Shown here one piece after another: positions 62,829 to 64,000 of a stretch of 64,000 nt of DNA (position 1 is its first letter; every line of letters begins with the position of its first letter). The notes below the pieces were generated by a model that worked only from the letters and a program-made list of their open reading frames with translations, did not search any database and was not told where the DNA came from. Source of the DNA: Candidatus Kirkpatrickella diaphorinae (GTDB lineage: Bacteria > Pseudomonadota > Alphaproteobacteria > Acetobacterales > Acetobacteraceae); assembly GCF_025736875.1 (NCBI RefSeq), contig NZ_CP107052.1, positions 1,600,001 to 1,664,000 on the forward strand, written 5' to 3'. Position numbers and translations under genes: made by a program.

Positions 62829-64000
62829 TTACTGACGGGCCGATGCCGCCTTCCTGTCCGCCGCCTTGGCCGAGGGCTTTTCCACCGTTGTGGCAGAATT
62901 CACTGGCGCGGATGAAGGAGAGGTTTGCGGCGCGTCCCCGTGTGTCGCCTCCGCTTTCCCCGTCACTGTCGCAGGATTTTCAGGACCCGCCGCCTCTGAC
63001 GCCGGGGCGCTGCCGGGATCCGCATGCGCGGCATTGTCAGTGACCGTCACGGTTTTTCCATCGCTTTGCTGCTCAGGTTTCGCGTCAGGGCGCGCCGTGT
63101 CGGGGAGGGCCTGCGGTATCATGGCTTCGCCCGGCATGGCCTTAACGGCGGGAAGCGTATTTGTCGTCGGCAGCGCATTCCAGAACGGCGCAACGGCCGA
63201 GGTCGCCGGCGCATTGATCGGCGATTCGCTGTCCAAGGATGGCGCGGGGCCTGAAAAAGCCTGAGGCGTCGTGCCAAGGGGCTGGGCCGTATGCGCCGCC
63301 GCGTCATCCTGATTAGGAACATCATTCGCGACGGTCGTTCTGATAAGGACCTCAGATCTGGCATCCCCACCTTTGGACTCAGCCGATCGGACCTGATCGG
63401 GCTTTGTCGCGACCACCTCCACCGGTTTCTGCACCGCATCGGGTGCCGCTTCCGGCTTTGACTGCGTGATGCTTCCCGTCCCATGTCGCACAAGCGGGGC
63501 GGTCGTAAGCGGCAGGGATATCGCGCCGGAACCATTCGCCGTCACAATGGCCGTATCGAGCGACCCGTTCACGCGGGCAGAGGCGGCGTCCTGCGTTGTG
63601 AGCGTCAGAGCGACAATCTTGCCGCCATCAATCTGCAATGACGCACGGTCGGATAATGTTGCGGAGAGCGCGTCGAGGGCAGCCTCTCTGACGGTCAGCC
63701 GTGCAGTGCCGTTCGCGGTGACCTGCCCGGCGCGCTCCAACCGTCCGATCGCAACATTCTCCGACCCATGGATGCTGATATCGAGAGACGCAATCTCCAC
63801 CGCGGATACGGAACCATCCGACAAATTCGCTTCCAGGGAGGCCAGACGCCCGCTCACGACGAAGCGCGTCTGCGGACTATCATGCAAAGTCACCCCAACA
63901 TCTCCACCGACGCGCAGCGACATCGTGTTATATCCATGGCCTGCCTGACATGCCGGCGCGGTGAGCGCCACACGCGCTGCACCCTGGTCCTGAACGACCC
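62829..64000 (-). CDS. DUF2807-like envelope protein, cut by the window edge
   Basis: The visible 380 residues begin at a GTG (63971), but the frame continues off the right edge, so the true start is outside. The first 150 residues have repeats of short beta strands with Gly/Ala/Ser turns (as in S-G-R-L-A-S-L-E, N-G-T-A-R-L-T-V) like DUF2807 (putative autotransporter adhesin-like) proteins. The rest is Pro/Ala/Thr-rich and low complexity, ending K-A-A-S-A-R-Q. An envelope role is likely but unproved. Confidence 0.6.
   Translation of the reverse strand, partial: VVQDQGAARVALTAPACQAGHGYNTMSLRVGGDVGVTLHDSPQTRFVVSGRLASLEANLSDGSVSAVEIASLDISIHGSENVAIGRLERAGQVTANGTARLTVREAALDALSATLSDRASLQIDGGKIVALTLTTQDAASARVNGSLDTAIVTANGSGAISLPLTTAPLVRHGTGSITQSKPEAAPDAVQKPVEVVATKPDQVRSAESKGGDARSEVLIRTTVANDVPNQDDAAAHTAQPLGTTPQAFSGPAPSLDSESPINAPATSAVAPFWNALPTTNTLPAVKAMPGEAMIPQALPDTARPDAKPEQQSDGKTVTVTDNAAHADPGSAPASEAAGPENPATVTGKAEATHGDAPQTSPSSAPVNSATTVEKPSAKAADRKAASARQ

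Overview
The window reads as a chromosomal segment of an alphaproteobacterium, most likely an acetic acid bacterium (Acetobacteraceae). Reasons: moderately high GC with long open frames; a recA gene preceded by the alphaproteobacterial LexA operator GTTC-N7-GTTC; an alaC/hom/glpX/recJ neighbourhood; and several exported or Hint-domain proteins of a kind common in that family. The genus cannot be fixed from the sequence alone.

Layout. 1-1.5 kb: no convincing gene. 1.5-7.6 kb: a large type V autotransporter and an IalB-like periplasmic protein. 7.6-20.1 kb: what I read as a complete, unusual RiPP (modified peptide) cluster. It has a divergent C39-peptidase ABC exporter with an HlyD partner; a six-gene plus-strand operon (YcaO cyclodehydratase, small Cys-motif E1-like protein, RRE/E1-like plus SagB-type dehydrogenase fusion, HlyC-like acyltransferase, SelO-like/MchC-like 536-residue protein, Fe(II)/2-oxoglutarate dioxygenase); and, facing it on the minus strand, two overlapping genes for short Gly/Ser/Thr-rich repeat peptides, one with a textbook double-glycine leader, behind an MFS transporter. 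20.3-21.9 kb: a small helical protein and a DUF3050 protein. 22.3-28.3 kb: a 1998-residue DUF4011-helicase-endonuclease-DUF3320 protein of the anti-phage type. 28.3-37.5 kb: a minus-strand siphovirus-like tail cassette without capsid, terminase, lysis or integration genes, including a tail-chaperone gene pair linked by a canonical -1 frameshift site. 38-38.6 kb: an unrecognised gene with its own terminator. A tRNA-Glu gene at 39.2 kb closes this accessory stretch.

39.3-64 kb is mostly housekeeping: recJ, glpX, hom, an exported AAB-type protein, alaC, an OmpA-like lipoprotein, a Hint-domain protein, a ClpP-like protease with a ferritin-like protein, an EamA transporter, recA with its SOS box, a degenerate gamma-glutamyltransferase-like lipoprotein, a DsbA-like thiol protein, an SDR/PPK2 pair, the mlaE-mlaF-radA-yigZ string, and an envelope protein cut by the right edge.

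How the parts fit. In the RiPP cluster the YcaO, E1-like and SagB-like proteins would install azoles or azolines on Ser/Thr/Cys of the peptides; the HlyC-like and SelO-like pair recalls the MceI/MceJ (MchD/MchC) tailoring pair of class IIb siderophore microcins; the C39 transporter would cut the GG leader and export with HlyD. The co-occurrence of these two chemistries around one precursor locus is the most interesting object in the window. All functions are read from sequence and memory of families; no search was run.
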